Source: Antennarius striatus (taxonomy: Eukaryota; Chordata; Actinopteri; Lophiiformes; Antennariidae). From it: a DNA stretch of 64,000 nt. Shown here in pieces: positions 45,783 through 56,215 of this stretch (position 1 is its first letter; the number at the start of each line of letters is the position of its first letter). The stretch spans positions 6,113,501 to 6,177,500 of the forward strand of contig NC_090795.1 in assembly GCF_040054535.1 (NCBI RefSeq). The letters run 5' to 3'. Below the pieces are notes generated by a model. It was not told the origin of the DNA and did no database searches. It saw only the letters and a list, made by a program, of their open reading frames with translations. Position numbers and translations under genes: made by a program.

Positions 45783-46819
45783 GGTGTGTTTTGCTTTGCA
45801 AACTGGCAGTTTGTTTTTAGCAAACTTTAATGAAAAACATGTGACGAAACAGGCATATTTAAATTGAGTTGAACACTTTTAACTAGTTAAAAAAATAATA
45901 AATTCACCCGTGGCTTTTTGTTTGACACCATGCAAAATTTTAAATATATTTAATTATAGATGCGCAAGATAACTCACCTGCACAGTGGTTTACCATCGAA
46001 GCTTGGTCTTCAGACCTTGCAGGATGTTGTTTTTCAGCAGCAGGTGGCAATGCCAGGGTTTGACATTTTACTGCCTGTGCTGTTTTTGGTGTAAAAGGCC
46101 ACTGTTCCCTGCAGTGCTCTGTGCTACCAGTAATTACATGGTCATCATTTCATCCTAGTAAAGCATAGGTGCTAACACAGCTAATCTTGTTACGGTGATT
46201 TGATTAGCAAGAACATCACCCGTTATTACACCTCTGGGTTATGAGCACTTGAGATGCAGTTTTTTCCTCTTTTCTGACCTTACTCACCCAGAAATGATGT
46301 ATGACCCAACAGATGTTACGTGATTGCATTATTTGGATTTTAGTTACAGCAGATTCCTACATGTTGCACAATACACAGAAATAATTCTGGGATGATGTAT
46401 TGTTATAGAGGGTTCATATTCAGGACAGGGAGCTTTGTTTTGTTAATGCATCAACCACAACCTTGAACGAAACACCACCCATTCTTTCATAAAACGTGGA
46501 GCCGCATAGAAAAGCTCATTTAATCATCTTCCTCCAGATCCCCATTTTCAAGTCATCAACATCTGTTTCTGTTTGCATTCCGAAGGGCCTCAAATCAGTG
46601 TTTTAGTACTTGGTGTTGCAACAACATCCTGTCCTTGCAGAGAATTGTTTTTTTCTTGTGGAGAAAACTGTAGTTTCAAACCTCAATACAGAACTAACTT
46701 CCTGAGGGGTCCCGCAGGTCAGATTTACATTGTTGATAATTCTCATAGCAGCAACACCCAGACCAGGCAATTTGATACGTTGTCACTCACTGTTGATCGG
46801 GATATGCAATAAGATAGCA

Positions 46820-48355
46820 GCCATCTAATGGATGATTCTTATCATTCACAGGGTCTGATCATAATCCTCTGGAGATGTAAATGGCTTTATTGAAGTGTGC
46901 AGAGACCGTAGACCTCTCTGCAACCTGCTCCAGCTGATCGGCAATCTGCTGCATGTTATGTATTTGCAAAAGATTGTCTAGATCTCTTTGCGTGCTGCCT
47001 TTTCACCCTCCAAAGAGCTTCAAACCTTTGAAAGCTCACTAACAGTGATCATTCTCCAATGGCTATGTCACACACGAGTAACCAAAAGCCACCAAACTGG
47101 ACCTCTACTTAGCCAGGTGTTTATTTTTTCTTTCTTTTCTTATTTGTCTGCGACCCAGGTGATGGCTTTATTCTTCATCAACACTGCAGACGCTGAAACG
47201 GAGGGGAACTTGAGGATAACATCCATCACTATCCATCTCTATGACAGTTGCAATACATACTCTCCAGCTAAGAGAAGTGAATTTGTGAGCCAGTTATCAA
47301 CACCTGTCATGACCTGGAGAAAGACGATAATAGTGACAGACAAATATCCTTGGTTCCAAGGTGTGCCTTAGTAAAAATAGAAACTCTTATTACATCTGGA
47401 TTACACAACTGTAAAGGCTTCAGATTCTTTTATTGTGCATGAAATTATCCTGTGAGGTACAGTTTTACCAGTTGTGTTCATTAGCAAGTGCCTCAATCAC
47501 ATTCAAATAGCCCGACAAAGCCGACTTGACAGCGGGGAGTTGTCGCCTCAGTCACTCTGACACACCTGCACATGATTCACACACACACTACCAATGCGTA
47601 TGCTTTAAAAAAAAGTTTGACATATGACAGACAGCTGAACCACAATGGAAAATGGGAAATGTTCTGAGGAAGCCCAGCAACAAGCGAAAGAAAAGTGGTA
47701 ACTGAACTCTCAGAGTGCCAGCGGTTTCCCCTACTCAGAGCCCTGATACACTCTGATCTAAGCTAAGGGTGAGCTTGTGTCTGCTATTAATACAGTGTGT
47801 TGACAGGTCCAATCACAATCAGAGTCTATCCATTCCTTTCATGCTGTGCAGAGGACAAAGGACAGCCGACTGTCATAGCATTAGAGATGATAGCCAGTGG
47901 GGAAAGGAAGGTAGTTGAGGTATTAAAGTGAGATTAACGATGGTGATGTAGATGCAAGTCTGTGTCTGAATCTGTAATAACAAACTGATCACCCAAATTA
48001 TGCAACGGGATTAGATTCAGTGCTTTAATCAGCTCCACCTGTCAAAAACAAGAACATATATCACAATCACAAGGGAACAAAAATGAGTAATTAGAAACAG
48101 ATTTTAAGAAAGAGGGAAGAGAGAAAGTGATTGGAGAGAGGAGTGAAAAAGAACGGGAAGGAGGAGGTGGAGGAGAGGTGCTATTGTGAAAGGTCTTGTG
48201 CGTGTGTGTGTGTGTGTGTGTACATGCGCTCTTGGTCACAGACAAGGATGGCTTCGGACAAAACATAATTCATTCATCATTGTTGTGTGTGTGATAGAGA
48301 GGGAGGGAGAAAGAGGGAGAATACGGAGTGTGTGAGTGTGGTTGTGTGTGTTTGT
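46820..48355. other. Non-coding upstream of agtr1, nothing confirmed
   Basis: No confident gene. A purine-rich tract runs over about 48104-48178 and a short (TG)n over about 48200-48221. Open frames at 46988-47371 (plus) and at about 46859-46960 (minus) look somewhat protein-like but carry no domain I can name. Confidence 0.45.
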
Positions 48356-48359
48356 GTGT

Positions 48360-48496
48360 CAGACAGTATTCCTGCTCGTCTCGCTCCACCAGTTAAGTTA
48401 AATCAGAGGCAGCCACTGGGACGCTGCGGTGGTCTCTCTCCGTCTCCGTCCGTCCGGCTCTGGAAGGATCAGCAGCCTCCTGGTTCCACACCACAG
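48360..48496 (+). other. agtr1: Probable non-coding first exon of agtr1
   Basis: A GC- and CpG-richer stretch ends in a consensus donor (CACAG|GTATGAG, GT at 48497-48498). The first acceptor that fits downstream is just 5' of the agtr1 coding exon (tttcttttatag at about 52583-52594). AGTR1 genes keep the whole reading frame in one exon behind one or more non-coding exons, so this arrangement is expected. The start is a guess: no TATA box is obvious. The candidate promoter at 44.06 kb could feed the same gene. Confidence 0.45.
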
Positions 48497-48967
48497 GTAT
48501 GAGCTCACAGGACAGGACTCCCTGAACACTAACTTTTTAGGACTTATCTGAGTCTACACTCTCTTTGAATTCAACTTTATGAAAAAGTCTGTCGTTATTT
48601 TTGCAAATCTCAACCAGGTCTAGTTTTCCTACATTTCTCAGGCTCATAAAAGCTTTCAGTTCCTGTAAATATTTATCTCACGAGCCCTTTGTTATAAATC
48701 TGTGACATTACCTTGGGAACCCACATGATGTAAGGAGCGTACGAGATGTTGGATGTGTTCACTGACGTAATAGGAGCTACCTGTTGTCGCTGTTTGTTCA
48801 AGTTGTTCAAGTGAACGTCCTGTGTCTATAGAGCCCTAAAAAGACCCGCTGTTGCCGTGCGGTGGATTTGAGAAGAATCCAGAACTGATTATGCAGCTGT
48901 AGGAAGAGAGGGATGTCGTCCTAAAAGAAAGTTTGCATTGTCTCGTATTCCTAAAGGGAAATAAATC

Positions 48968-49023
48968 TTCATCCTGTGCTCCTGCAAATCCTTACTTCAT
49001 CCTGTGCTCCTACAAATCCTTAC
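48968..49023. repeat. 28-bp tandem duplication
   Basis: Two adjacent 28-base units (48968-48995 and 48996-49023) starting TTCATCCTGTGCTCCT differ at one position (G/A). They look like a recent local duplication. Confidence 0.9.
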
Positions 49024-49612
49024 TTAGAGTTTAGACCTAATGTGAAAAAGGAAGATGGTGAAGAATCAAGGTTGCATGCACAGATTTAATTAATGGAGGA
49101 GAAAAAAGACATAATAATTTCCGACACTCCATTTAAAAGAGAAATGGTGTGAGAGCATGCTGAGGAAGAAAGACGAGAAGAAGTCAAGGCTTCTCCCCAC
49201 GTTTGGAGTGGAGGTTTCCCAGCATCACACCCCTAAATTTGCAGGCTCTTACTTTACCCCCTAATGCTCCCACATTGAAGACAAACCTGCTCTAAGAGCT
49301 TTTTAAATGTGTTATTAAATCTAATCCCTGGTCCTCGGGTGAAATAATGGTCTAACAACCTATACTCATGATTGAACACAAGTAGCAGAGAAAAACGTTC
49401 ATAATCTTCGCCAGTGGCATATTCAATAAAATACAGATCAGGAAATAATGAGAATTTTAATGGGCTTAAGTTTGTGCTGTTTAATTGTGCGAGTGACGTG
49501 AAAGCTCGGTTTTATAAACAGAAAAATGCAACCATGATCTCTTATGCCAATATTTCCATTAGCCCCTCTCCTGCTAGCAGAATGCAAGCTGTCATTTAGG
49601 TCATGGACACTG

Positions 49613-49614
<2 letters not shown>

Positions 49615-49674
<60 letters not shown>
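49615..49674. repeat. (TC)n-(AC)n compound microsatellite
   Basis: About 23 TC units are followed directly by seven AC units. Open frames through it are artefacts. Confidence 0.96.
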
Positions 49675-49675
<1 letters not shown>

Positions 49676-52594
49676 TTTACTCCTTTCATTCTGAAAATTA
49701 AAGTGTGCTTTGTTTGTTTTCATACCATAACTCTGAGTGAGTTTACACTTGGTAAAGTTTCCTACTTAGAACACTCTTCATTTGAAGTGACACCCTTATA
49801 AGTTGAGACAGAATCAAAGGAGGCTGAGTCCGAGGTGTAGTACGCTCGTCTGCACCCATGTACCTGTAATTACTTTACAAGGAGCGACATAGTAAGGTGT
49901 GATCCTATTTTAAAGCCAATATTTGTTGTTAGCGGGAACCTAGGTGTTAAACCCAAAGGTGGGGAGAGCTGAAAGTTTCCAGCGATGGGAAGCAGGTATG
50001 AAATGAGGTCCGGATGAGAACATGATCATGAGGAAAAGAGGCTGAGGTGCTTTGCTCCTGGTATGATTAACCTCACTTCATAATGGGCTGATATAAATCA
50101 TTAACTCCATCAACCAAACATTTTAATGTCTGTCCACCAGCAGCCAGATGGTGGTGCTCATGTCGGAGTGGTGGTGCTCAGGCCTCCGCCGGCCCCGGAT
50201 AACTCTGTTGATGGGAACTGCGATTCTCTCCAAACTCAGCCAACGGAGGCCGTTAACTTCACGAGGTTTAACTTTGTAAAACATTCCCATGATCCCCGAG
50301 AATAAGATTAAAAATGGAATGCCACCACTGCAGAGCCGTCCAGGTCTCGCCCTCTGAACCTACGGGTTCAGGCGTCCCCAAACTTCCTACCGATCCTAAT
50401 TTTATCATTAAGCCTGAGCGGCTGTGCGTTTGAAACACCACCAGGCCTCGTCCATTGTTGTGTCCGAGAGGATGCAGCTTGCTCCCTGACCTTGTGAAGT
50501 GGGTGTTTGCCTTCCTGTCTGTGGTCACCCAGGGTTTATGGCTGTCATTCAGTAATGCACCATCTCACTCGGAGATATCTCGGTGGACACGGCTGCACTA
50601 AATTGCCTGCTTCCGAGTCGCCCTCTGTCCGCGCCACCTTACCTTTACGATGTGGCTCACTTACATACTGTATATAGGCGGTAATAACTTTCAGCCTTGT
50701 TTATATTCGCTTCCCACAAATGTCCATTCGCCTTGAGCATCTCTCTCATGGAAAACTACAGGCAGTTAAATGCCAACTGTATCAATAATAGTAAAAACCA
50801 TGAGGTGTCTATTCCCCCCCTCCCATCTTTCCATGTGCGGTTACCAGCAAGCGTTGCAGCATCGAGAGATCATCTTAAACGGTTTTAAAGCTCTAAACTG
50901 TGAATTTATTCATGTTTCCTTGCCTTCTTGTGTGTAGTTTAAATTTACAGCCACCCACTGTTTTACTCATTAAAGACAGAAACACCTGCACAGTAAATCC
51001 AAGGGGTGACATCTGTGTTGGTGCTCTACCCTATACCCACTAGACCAGGTCTGTACGGGAAACTCTGAGAGATATTTCATTATTTCTGTTGCCCTTGGCA
51101 TCAAAACGTCTTCCACACTCAACAGTCCAAACATCTGTAATCGATATGGCTGTTGCTTTAGCGAATTCTTTTTCCCGAAGAATTCATTTGCTGGATCCCG
51201 GTGGAAAATGAGGTAGATCTTTGACTTAGAGATAAAATATTTCTACCAGAGGGGCTCAGACAGTCGTGATGCCAGCCAGGAGTATAGATGAGGAAGGGTT
51301 TTTAAAAGGGTTTGTAGTTGCAGTTCATAATATTAGTGAAGGAACCAATAGTGGCTGCATTTCTGTAAAAGCAAAGAGGAATTTTTAAATACATTTTAAA
51401 ATTAAAACTACACAGATTGAATGCACGTGCTTTACAGAGTGACACTGTTGTACTAGACTAGTATGTAAAATGCTAGAATGCCATCTTGTGGCAACACACC
51501 TGCTTCAAACTTCAAATCTGAGATTTCCTATTTTTTTTGTTGCAGTTTGTACAGCAGGTCTACATTTTGTCTGTTTTTTTTTCATACTTCAAATTCTACA
51601 ACCAACCTATCAAATTGTGGTTTTATTAGTGTCATATGCTGGGTTCTTTTGAGCTCACAATTTCTTTCCTCTCCTGGCATCTGTTTGGCTTAAACCACGA
51701 ACATCATTTTCATATAAATGGCAGCAGAAACCATCTTTTGCAGCTATAGCAGTATATACATCGGGCTTATGTTAATATTATTACATCAGCCCCACTAATG
51801 ACTCCCACTAAGCTATTCTAATAAACATGAAGACTCTCAATAATGGGGAGAATTTGTGTTTTACTCCCATTTCACATTCTGCTCATACAAATGAAGCAAA
51901 AAGTAGCCCCCTAGGCAAATTTTCCACAGCACGCAGGTTTGATTTTCTCACAGCGCAAAGTTTCCACAGAGCCGGATCCCTGCTGTCCTGTTTGTTTAGG
52001 TGTGCGCTGATTAGAAGTTCTCATGCTGGGTACAATGTATCTCTGCACACCGAGGGTTTGAAACGTGACATGTCTTTTACAGTGACTGGAGCCTCAACCC
52101 TCTCTTTGTCTCCCTTCCCTGCTCCTCGCAGTACCTCAGTGTTTAATGGTGTTGTTATCCACGCTCTCACTTTGCCAGACAGTCTTCATTAATACAGGTC
52201 ATAACGCAAGGCGTAAATGTTCTCCTTCCGGGTGCTGACAGTCCACCCAGATGGACGGGCCATTCGATACACACTGTACAGTTTTACTGTTTCATTACCC
52301 CAAAAGACAATTTAAAGCACAAAGGAGCAAGCAGAAAAACTGAATAATGGTGTTTCAAAGGGCATTTTTTGGAATATTGAATAATGTACAACATCTGTTT
52401 TTTCATGGCTTCTTATCGTACAGAAATAATATAAAGAGTCAGGATGGCTTTAATGTGCAGGACTTTAATGAGCTGATGCAGGGTTAGCACTTTCATGGGT
52501 GCTCGTGTGGATTAGCGTTTATGGGCCATGCCAGCAGTAATGATGGCTCTTTCCCAAGACTGCCTGTGACATTTTTGTTGTGTTTCTTTTATAG

Positions 52595-52702
52595 GACTCG
52601 CTGAGGCCCCTAGCCCAAGGCCTGCATCAGTCACACAGACACTCCCTGCCGACAGGGCCGCCTGTTTTAAAAGTCCTGGGATCTGGCACTAAAAAAGGGA
52701 AA
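52595..52702 (+). other. agtr1: agtr1 5' UTR part of the coding exon
   Basis: Lies between the acceptor 'tttcttttatag' and the ATG at 52703. The start context GGAAAATGC has A at -3. The plus strand has no upstream ATG in this exon. Confidence 0.6.
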
Positions 52703-53788
52703 ATGCAGAATATAACGGAGGTAGAAGGAATAAATCTGACATGTGGCATCTCTGGAGAGCACGAGTTCATCTTCATCTTCGTACCCATCGTCTACTGCTG
52801 CAACTTTCTCATTGGCATTGTGGGGAACAGTATGGTGGTGGCCGTCATCTACTGCTACATGAAGCTCAAGACGGTAGCCAACATCTTTGTGCTCAATCTG
52901 GCTATTTCAGACCTCACGTTCCTCATCACTCTGCCCATGTGGGCCACCTTTACTGCCACAGGCTACCACTGGAGTTTTGGAGAATTCCTGTGCAAGGCCA
53001 GTGCAGGGCTGGCGATGTTCAACCTCTACACCAGTGTATTCTTCCTCACAGCACTTAGTATTGACCGCTACCTCGCCATCGTCCACCCGGTGCGATCGCG
53101 AAGGTATCGTACCGTAGGGTACGCACGCGTCACGTGTGTGTTGATCTGGCTTTTTGCCTCGGTGCTCAGCGTGCCTACGGCTGTGACAAGGGATGTCTAC
53201 AACGTCACAAACTCAAACAAAACTCTTTGTGGCATTTTGCATTCGAAATTTGAAAATTCTGTGAGCTTCAAGCAGGTCCTACTGGCCATCAACATCATGA
53301 AAAGCCTTCTGGGCTTCCTGGCACCCTTCATCATCATCATCACTTGTTATTTCCTCATTGGGCGTGCGCTGCTGGGGACGAAACAAATTCAGAAAAGCTC
53401 CCGTTCCCGGGATGATGAAGTACTGCGCATGCTTGCAGCAGCGGTCCTTGCTTTCTTCGTGTGCTGGGTGCCCCATCAGGTGTTTCACTTCATGGAAGTG
53501 CTTATCCAGCTGATATTGGGAGAGAATTGTGCAATCCTGGAGATAATAGACACGGCCATGCCTTTCACCATTTGTATCGCCTACTTCAGCAGCTGTCTTA
53601 ACCCTATTGTTTACGGCTTTGTCGGGCACAACTTCCGCAAAAACTTACTGCGCCTCCTGCGCTGCTCGCCTGGCGAGCCGACGAGGCCTCACCCGAGCAT
53701 CAGCTCCAAGATGAGCGCCCTCTCTTTCCGGGCCTCTGAGGCCCTGAGCCTCACTACTAAAAGTAAAGCCTCCTTTGAAATTAAGTGA
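52703..53788 (+). CDS. agtr1: Angiotensin II receptor type 1
   Basis: Class A G-protein-coupled receptor of 361 residues in one uninterrupted exon (human AT1 has 359). At the plasma membrane it binds angiotensin II and signals mainly through Gq/11, driving vasoconstriction and salt and water balance. Seven hydrophobic segments are visible. Sequons lie at Asn3, Asn11, Asn167 and Asn172. Cys97-Cys176 and Cys14-Cys276 match the two AT1 disulfides. Asp70 in TM2, DRY at 121-123, Trp255 in the TM6 WVPHQ motif and NPIVY at 300-304 are present. Ligand-contact equivalents Trp80, Arg163, Lys200, Asp283 and Tyr294 are kept, and Asn107 equals human Asn111. The equivalent of human Asn295 is Ser297. MKLKTVA after TM1 and a Ser-rich tail ending FEIK favour AT1 over AT2. 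Whether this is the a or b paralogue cannot be told here. It lies 1.2 kb upstream of cpb1 on the same strand, as in human. Confidence 0.95.
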   Translation: MQNITEVEGINLTCGISGEHEFIFIFVPIVYCCNFLIGIVGNSMVVAVIYCYMKLKTVANIFVLNLAISDLTFLITLPMWATFTATGYHWSFGEFLCKASAGLAMFNLYTSVFFLTALSIDRYLAIVHPVRSRRYRTVGYARVTCVLIWLFASVLSVPTAVTRDVYNVTNSNKTLCGILHSKFENSVSFKQVLLAINIMKSLLGFLAPFIIIITCYFLIGRALLGTKQIQKSSRSRDDEVLRMLAAAVLAFFVCWVPHQVFHFMEVLIQLILGENCAILEIIDTAMPFTICIAYFSSCLNPIVYGFVGHNFRKNLLRLLRCSPGEPTRPHPSISSKMSALSFRASEALSLTTKSKASFEIK

Positions 53789-54667
53789 GAAAGAAATTTA
53801 AAGAGTGTAGACGTTCACTCTCTTTGCTCTTTTATACTGTGGTAAAGGGGGCCAGTGTTGGAGAAAATCCACACTTTAAAACTCCAACTAAGTTATAAGC
53901 ACTGTACCATGTAGAATGGTATAAAAATTGTATTAATGTCCCCTTATAATAAAGCCAGGAGACATTTGCTACCTTGTGCAATATTTACCTGCAGAATAAC
54001 TAGAACTGCAGCTCAAAATTCATCACGAAAAACTGGCAAAGCTTTAAAAAAATGGACATTAACAGTGGAGCGGACAAGACTATTCATAATTATCGAATTA
54101 TTTATATTGAAAGAAATATAACATGTGTCCTGCAGGATTTTGGCACTATTGCTTTCAAGAAGTGGTGCAGTAATATATTGTCCATGGATGTGTGCCTGTG
54201 GGCCCAGCAGGTTGTTTAACAGTCGGAACAGTGAGGAAGTGCTTAAGTAGCCACAAATAGATGAATAAAGAAATAATTATAATCCAGCCATGCATACTCT
54301 GCCAGAAGTTGTTTACGTGGAACATTTTGAAGTGTACTCAAAAAAAAAAAAGTGATGTAACTTTACATCAGTTAATAACATATTAGACACTTTTGTGGTG
54401 TGGTATATGTTGTAAAACCAAATAATGTTCTCCTTTTAATGTATAAGTGTATGTTGCTTGATGAGATTGAAATGCTGTTAATGTCACCTTGTCTAGGAGT
54501 AATATATGACCATATTTATAAGAGTTCTACTCAGCTACTCCAGGTTTGGGTGATCATTGTCGATATATTCGGTGGTCGTCGTTGTGTTATTTAAACATGT
54601 TAAACATGATTTTGTTTTCCTACACTCTTAAGTGTATAATTTGTGAATATATGAAAATATAAATAAA
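53789..54667 (+). other. agtr1: agtr1 3' UTR with polyadenylation signals
   Basis: AT-rich sequence after the stop with AATAAA at 53948-53953 and 54662-54667. A long AU-rich 3' UTR is usual for this receptor. Which signal is used cannot be decided from sequence. Confidence 0.55.
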
Positions 54668-54832
54668 ATGAAAAATGTACACAGCCTTACAGTAAATTGA
54701 TTTTTTTTCACCTTAAGAAAATAAAAACAGACAAACACTGGAATCCAATCCCAGTGACTTTGGCTTCAGCTTTCCTTTTGACTATTTGTTATCACACCTC
54801 ATGCACCACCCGGCCCCCACGCCTCCACAAGG

Positions 54833-54942
54833 CACCTGCAGATAACGTGAGCACAGTACAGGATGTATTTTGGAAGATTGTGTGACATGTTGCTGGATCA
54901 CATATGGGGGCTGGTGGAGGGGCAGCAGACTGGGGTTATAAG
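54833..54942 (+). promoter_or_regulatory. cpb1: cpb1 promoter: E-box and TATA box
   Basis: TATAAG at 54937-54942 lies 36 bp before the cpb1 ATG, so the 5' UTR must be very short, as is usual for pancreatic zymogen genes. About 100 bp upstream, CACCTG at 54833-54838 is an E-box of the type bound by PTF1 in acinar promoters. I saw no perfect TTTCCC partner box beside it, so PTF1 binding is only a suggestion. Confidence 0.5.
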
Positions 54943-54977
54943 GGCTGTCGAGCTGTGGGATCAGCCTCACTTCCAAC

Positions 54978-56172
54978 ATGAGGGTCCTCCTGCTTTTGGG
55001 ATTGGTGGCCGTGGCCGTGGCTGACGTCGCTCGCTTTGAGGGGTAAATCTTTTTTACTCTGTAACAGGAAGGTGGACCTACTGTCCTTATGATTCCTCTC
55101 ATTTTTCCTTCTCCAGAGAAAAAGTCTTCCGACTGAAGCCTGTTCTTGATGAGCATGTAACCCTCATTAAGGACCTGGCTAAGAGCATTGAGGTACCCTG
55201 GTGCATTCTCTCATATATATATTTTTTGTCTCATTCACTGCAAGGATTTGATTGGTCTACTAATGGTGGGGGGGGAAATTCATTCATCAATTTATGAGTC
55301 CCCCTAATAATAAATTCATATCTTCTTAAATATTTACATAAATTCAGCCATATTTAGTGGCTCTTGGTTTGAGTAAGTTGATAATATCTGATCAGAAACC
55401 ATCTCGACTGTTCATGTGTTTGACTCTGGCGCCATCTGCAGGTGGATTTCTGGAGCCCTGACAGCGCTGAGACGGTGACCATTGACATCGATGTGGACAT
55501 CCGTGTCCCCGCCGTGTACCTCGACATGGTGTACACCATCCTGCAGCAGAGTGACATAGACTACGAGTAAAGCAGCAGAATTCTTTTTTAGATTTATACT
55601 GTCAACATTTTAAGCAGTAGTCGTCTACGGTAATATGCTTACAGTATTTTCCGCACTATAAGGCACACCTAAAAGCCTTTCATTTTCTCAAAAACTGACA
55701 GTGCACCTTATAATTCAGTACACCTTATATATGAAAAGGTTTTAAAATATGCCATTTGTTGAAGGTGCGCTTTATAGTCCAGTGCGCCTTATCATGCGGA
55801 AAATACTGTATCTTGTTTTAATACTGAGTCTCTCTCAGAGTCCTCATTGAGGATGTTCAGGCTGCTGTTGACGCCGAGGTTGACAATGAGCCATCTCCTA
55901 GAGCCCACAGCTACACCAAGTACAACAGCTGGGACAAAGTAAGCGTTGTGTACACACCCACACACACAAACATACACGCACAATATTGTATATAAACATG
56001 TGTGACGTATTATGTGTTCTTTAATTTTAGATCTACTCTTGGATTCATTCTATTTCCTCTTCCAACACAAAACTGATCAGCAAACAGGTGATTGGAAACA
56101 CTTACGAGGGACGCCCCATGACCCTTCTCAAGGTAGTATTTTTTGCTTCTTGATTTGAATAATGTTGCGAGC

Positions 56173-56215
<43 letters not shown>

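Larger units (their letters stand above)
48497..52594 (+). other. agtr1: Probable intron 1 of agtr1 (5' UTR intron)
   Basis: Contains no coding sequence that I recognise. It holds a 28-bp tandem duplication (48968-49023), a (TC)n-(AC)n microsatellite (49615-49674) and otherwise unique sequence. It is bounded by a good donor and a good acceptor with a pyrimidine-rich tract. Without transcript data the intron call rests on those sites and on the known AGTR1 gene structure. Confidence 0.4.

Noticed and set aside
53279..53629. 116-codon minus-strand open frame, and plus-strand frames at 52741 and 52887
   Set aside because: Shadows of the agtr1 coding exon in other frames.
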